Below the pieces are notes generated by a model. That model was not told the DNA's origin. It was given only the letters and a program-made list of their open reading frames with translations, and did not search any database. From Cyanobacteria bacterium UBA9971 (GTDB lineage Bacteria; Cyanobacteriota; Vampirovibrionia; Gastranaerophilales; UBA9971): 8,183 bases of DNA. This document shows, piece by piece, positions 7,601 through 8,183 of this stretch. How positions within the stretch are numbered: the stretch's first letter is position 1; each line of letters begins with the position of its first letter. The DNA is taken from NCBI GenBank assembly GCA_003499955.1, contig DNRP01000078.1, positions 1,144 through 9,326 of the forward strand, given 5' to 3'. The position numbers and the translations under genes are program-made.

Positions 7601-7785
7601 ACGAGTTTGGACGCTTTGATGATTTAAAAGATTCTGTAGATAAAGTCAAAGCAAAGGAATATTTTGAAAAATTTGAAAAAACAAAAATTCCACCTTTTAA
7701 AATAAATATAAAAATACACAACCTTCTTCAGTCGTTTATCACAAAAGGAGGATTTGAATTAGAACTCCCAAAATCAGATGAATAA
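4633..7785 (+). CDS. hsdR: Type I restriction enzyme motor/nuclease subunit HsdR
   Basis: HsdR joins the HsdM/HsdS complex, pulls DNA in with ATP hydrolysis and cuts it far from the unmethylated target. The N-terminal PD-(D/E)XK nuclease has D143, E157-L-K159 and the RecB-type QxxxY motif (Q171-Y175). These align with EcoR124I D151, E165, K167 and Q179 at a constant offset of eight, so the nuclease should be active. The SF2 motor follows: a Q-like element near RSYQYY (264-269), Walker A TTGSGKT (296-302), FLMDR (323-327), IIDEAH (404-409), GFTGTP (431-436), motif IV near FATSS (577-581), motif V near MLTGFD (689-694), and motif VI QAFSRTNR (714-721). The helical C-terminus (about 760-1050) is the part that docks on the methyltransferase. 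Length, 1050 residues, is close to EcoR124I (about 1038), pointing to the Type IC-like group. AAGGAG (4616-4621) lies 11 bases before the ATG, longer than optimal. The first residues (MAFHKESDFEQALIELL) look like a natural N-terminus. The gene is complete. Confidence 0.98.
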   Translation: MAFHKESDFEQALIELLSKKGWELDVLKNPTEEDLINNWANILFENNRDIDRLNDFPLTDGEMQQIIEQITMLRTPLKLNGFINGKTVAITRDNPDDKLHFGKEISLKIYDRREIAAGQSRYQIIQQPEFKSKSKILNDRRGDLMLLINGMPVLHIELKRCGVSVSQAHNQIEKYAHEGIFTGLFSLIQIFVAMEPNETVYFANPGPDGKFNKDFYFHWADFNNEPIKDWKGIASSLLSIPMAHQLIGFYTVADDADGVLKVMRSYQYYAANAISDKVAKIKWDANNLLGGHIWHTTGSGKTMTSFKSAQLIANSKDADKVIFLMDRIELGTQSLKEYRAFAEDNESVQATENTGVLITKLKSPDPADTLIVTSIQKMSNIKDEEGGLNSHDIELMNSKRIVFIIDEAHRSTFGDMLIAIKDTFDKAVFFGFTGTPIHEENQKKMNTTSTVFGDELHRYSIADGIRDKNVLGFDPYKVSTYKDKDLRRAVALEKAKAQSEEEAINDPKKSAIYYKYMDSSQVKMAGYFDHSGRYIKGIEDELSNSQYERIEHQQMVVKDILENWVRLSHNNKFHAIFATSSIPEAIDYYRLLKESMPQLKVTCLFDPNISNEDGDFKEYKGMKIALFKEQGLIEIIEDYNKKYGQDFTIPNHAKFKKDIAARLAHKEQYKRIEKEPEKQIELLIVVAQMLTGFDSKWINTLYMDKMLQYENIIQAFSRTNRLFGPDKPFGTIRYYRKPHIMEQNIEIAVKLYSGDKPIGLFVEKLEYNLNKMNSIYDDIFQLFNSSGIQNFEKLPEGTSERGKFASLFKEFNSYLEAAKIQGFKWNPPSIVNMKLDENTYLILALRYKELFNGTGAGGFDDVPFEIDGYLTEIDTGVIDANYMNSRFEKYLKNLQQENIDEEQMQKTLDDLHKSFAILTQEEQKYANIFLHDVQSGNTIVEDGKTIRDYISQYLFEAKNDQIYRISDVLGLDETKLRSIMNSGVKELNINEFGRFDDLKDSVDKVKAKEYFEKFEKTKIPPFKINIKIHNLLQSFITKGGFELELPKSDE

Positions 7786-7928
7786 GATAGAGCTTTGTAA
7801 ATGCCATATTTGATCTATGTTAAATTTACGTTATGTTTGTATCTTTGGAAATTTGTTTACAAATAATATATTTTGCAAATTTATCGAAACAATCTCAGAC
7901 TATTAGTTGTTATCCTACAAATACATTA

Positions 7929-8008
7929 ATATTTTTATAAAATCGTTGGGCTGAAAACCCAACATCAAAAGAAAACCTCAAAAACAAATTTTTACTTTAT
8001 AAAAATAT
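7929..8008. repeat. 13-base AT-only inverted repeats enclosing a hairpin
   Basis: ATATTTTTATAAA at 7929-7941 and its exact reverse complement at 7996-8008 flank about 54 bases that include the GTTGGG/CCCAAC hairpin. The arms are A/T only, so a chance match is possible. I see no clear target-site duplication. Confidence 0.4.
7945..7963. terminator. GTTGGG...CCCAAC hairpin, possible weak terminator or dispersed repeat
   Basis: A perfect 6-base stem with a 7-base loop (CTGAAAA) is the only G/C-rich inverted repeat downstream of hsdR. On the + strand no T-run follows (ATCAAAAG comes next). On the - strand GATTTTATAAAAAT follows, a weak T-rich tail, so any intrinsic termination would favour the minus direction. 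The sequence also resembles short interspersed hairpins found between genes in several AT-rich bacteria. Confidence 0.35.
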
Positions 8009-8044
8009 CAAATAAAAGTCAGTCCTTTTCGTTTTATAAATTCG

Positions 8045-8072
8045 ACAAATAAAAACGACCGTTTTTATTTGT
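8045..8072. terminator. 28-base palindrome, candidate bidirectional terminator or operator
   Basis: ACAAATAAAAACG and CGTTTTTATTTGT are exact reverse complements separated by two bases (AC), 260 bases after the hsdR stop. The A-rich left arm and T-rich right arm, mirrored on both strands, resemble a bidirectional terminator, and the + strand transcript would contain a run of five U. The stem has only a few G-C pairs, so it could equally be a binding site for a dimeric regulator of a gene beyond the window. Confidence 0.42.
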
Positions 8073-8118
8073 AATGGGCATACTTTAAAACCGCAAAAAA
8101 TATCTAAAACACATACAC

Positions 8119-8147
8119 TTGACAAGTTAATAGTTGAATGGTAAAGT
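8119..8147 (+). promoter_or_regulatory. Candidate sigma-70-type promoter at the right edge
   Basis: A perfect TTGACA (8119-8124) is followed after 17 bases by TAAAGT (8142-8147, four of six matches to TATAAT). The -10 overlaps the left arm of an inverted repeat, TAAAGTAATA (8142-8151) with TATTACTTTA (8168-8177). That arrangement suggests either an operator or, because six T follow the right arm, a hairpin terminator. An ATG at 8157 opens a frame that runs off the window but has no ribosome-binding site. Confidence 0.35.
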
Positions 8148-8183
8148 AATAATATTATGATTTTTAATATTACTTTATTTTTT

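Larger units (their letters stand above)
7786..8183. other. Non-coding tail downstream of hsdR
   Basis: About 400 very AT-rich bases carry no convincing gene. The first 140 hold nothing I can name beyond a short dyad (7851-7864). The rest contains a GC-containing hairpin (7945-7963), a pair of 13-base inverted repeats around it (7929-8008), a 28-base palindrome (8045-8072), and a promoter-like sequence overlapping another inverted repeat at the right edge. I see no tRNA-like fold, CRISPR repeat, transposase fragment or gene remnant. Confidence 0.7.

Noticed and set aside
7997..8182. Minus-strand open frame entering from the right edge, containing the string VLDIFCGF, which resembles a methyltransferase motif.
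   Set aside because: The frame spans the palindrome and the promoter-like site, its composition is low-complexity hydrophobic, and the following residues do not fit a cytosine methyltransferase. It is best explained as chance in AT-rich DNA.
1..8183. BREX, DISARM, CRISPR, integrase or insertion-sequence components.
   Set aside because: No corresponding domains, spaced repeats or transposase motifs are visible on either strand.

Overview
The window is essentially one complete Type I restriction-modification (R-M) locus on the + strand, with an unexpected fourth gene inside it. The order is hsdM (DNA adenine methyltransferase), hsdS (specificity subunit), fic (a Fic-domain AMP-transferase of the self-inhibited kind) and hsdR (PD-(D/E)XK nuclease/SF2 translocase). 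hsdM and hsdS overlap by 14 bases. The next two gaps are only about 35 bases and each holds an AAGGAG ribosome-binding site. All four genes look intact and are probably co-transcribed from an extended -10 promoter about 55 bases upstream of hsdM.

The organism is an AT-rich bacterium (about one third G+C by eye) that uses the standard code and good AGGAG-type ribosome-binding sites. No taxonomic marker gene is present, so I do not place it further. R-M loci of this kind are commonly exchanged between lineages, so the proteins do not identify the host.

Layout: 1-147 upstream region with a promoter candidate; 148-2763 hsdM; 2750-3952 hsdS; 3987-4595 fic; 4633-7785 hsdR; 7786-8183 non-coding tail with several inverted repeats, one or more of which may terminate the operon, and a promoter-like sequence at the right edge.

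How the genes work together: HsdS carries two target-recognition domains that should read the two halves of a split DNA target. Two HsdM subunits plus HsdS form the methyltransferase, and adding HsdR makes the ATP-driven restriction complex. HsdR keeps the EcoR124I (Type IC) nuclease spacing. The point of interest is Fic. It sits between hsdS and hsdR, the position held by the anticodon nuclease PrrC in the E. coli prr (EcoprrI) locus, where a suicidal effector is kept silent by the R-M complex and released when a phage disables restriction. This Fic carries its own C-terminal inhibitory motif, so it needs no separate antitoxin. By inference it could be a second-line effector coupled to the R-M system. 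Type I R-M and Fic are each well known; a functional link between them here is a hypothesis.
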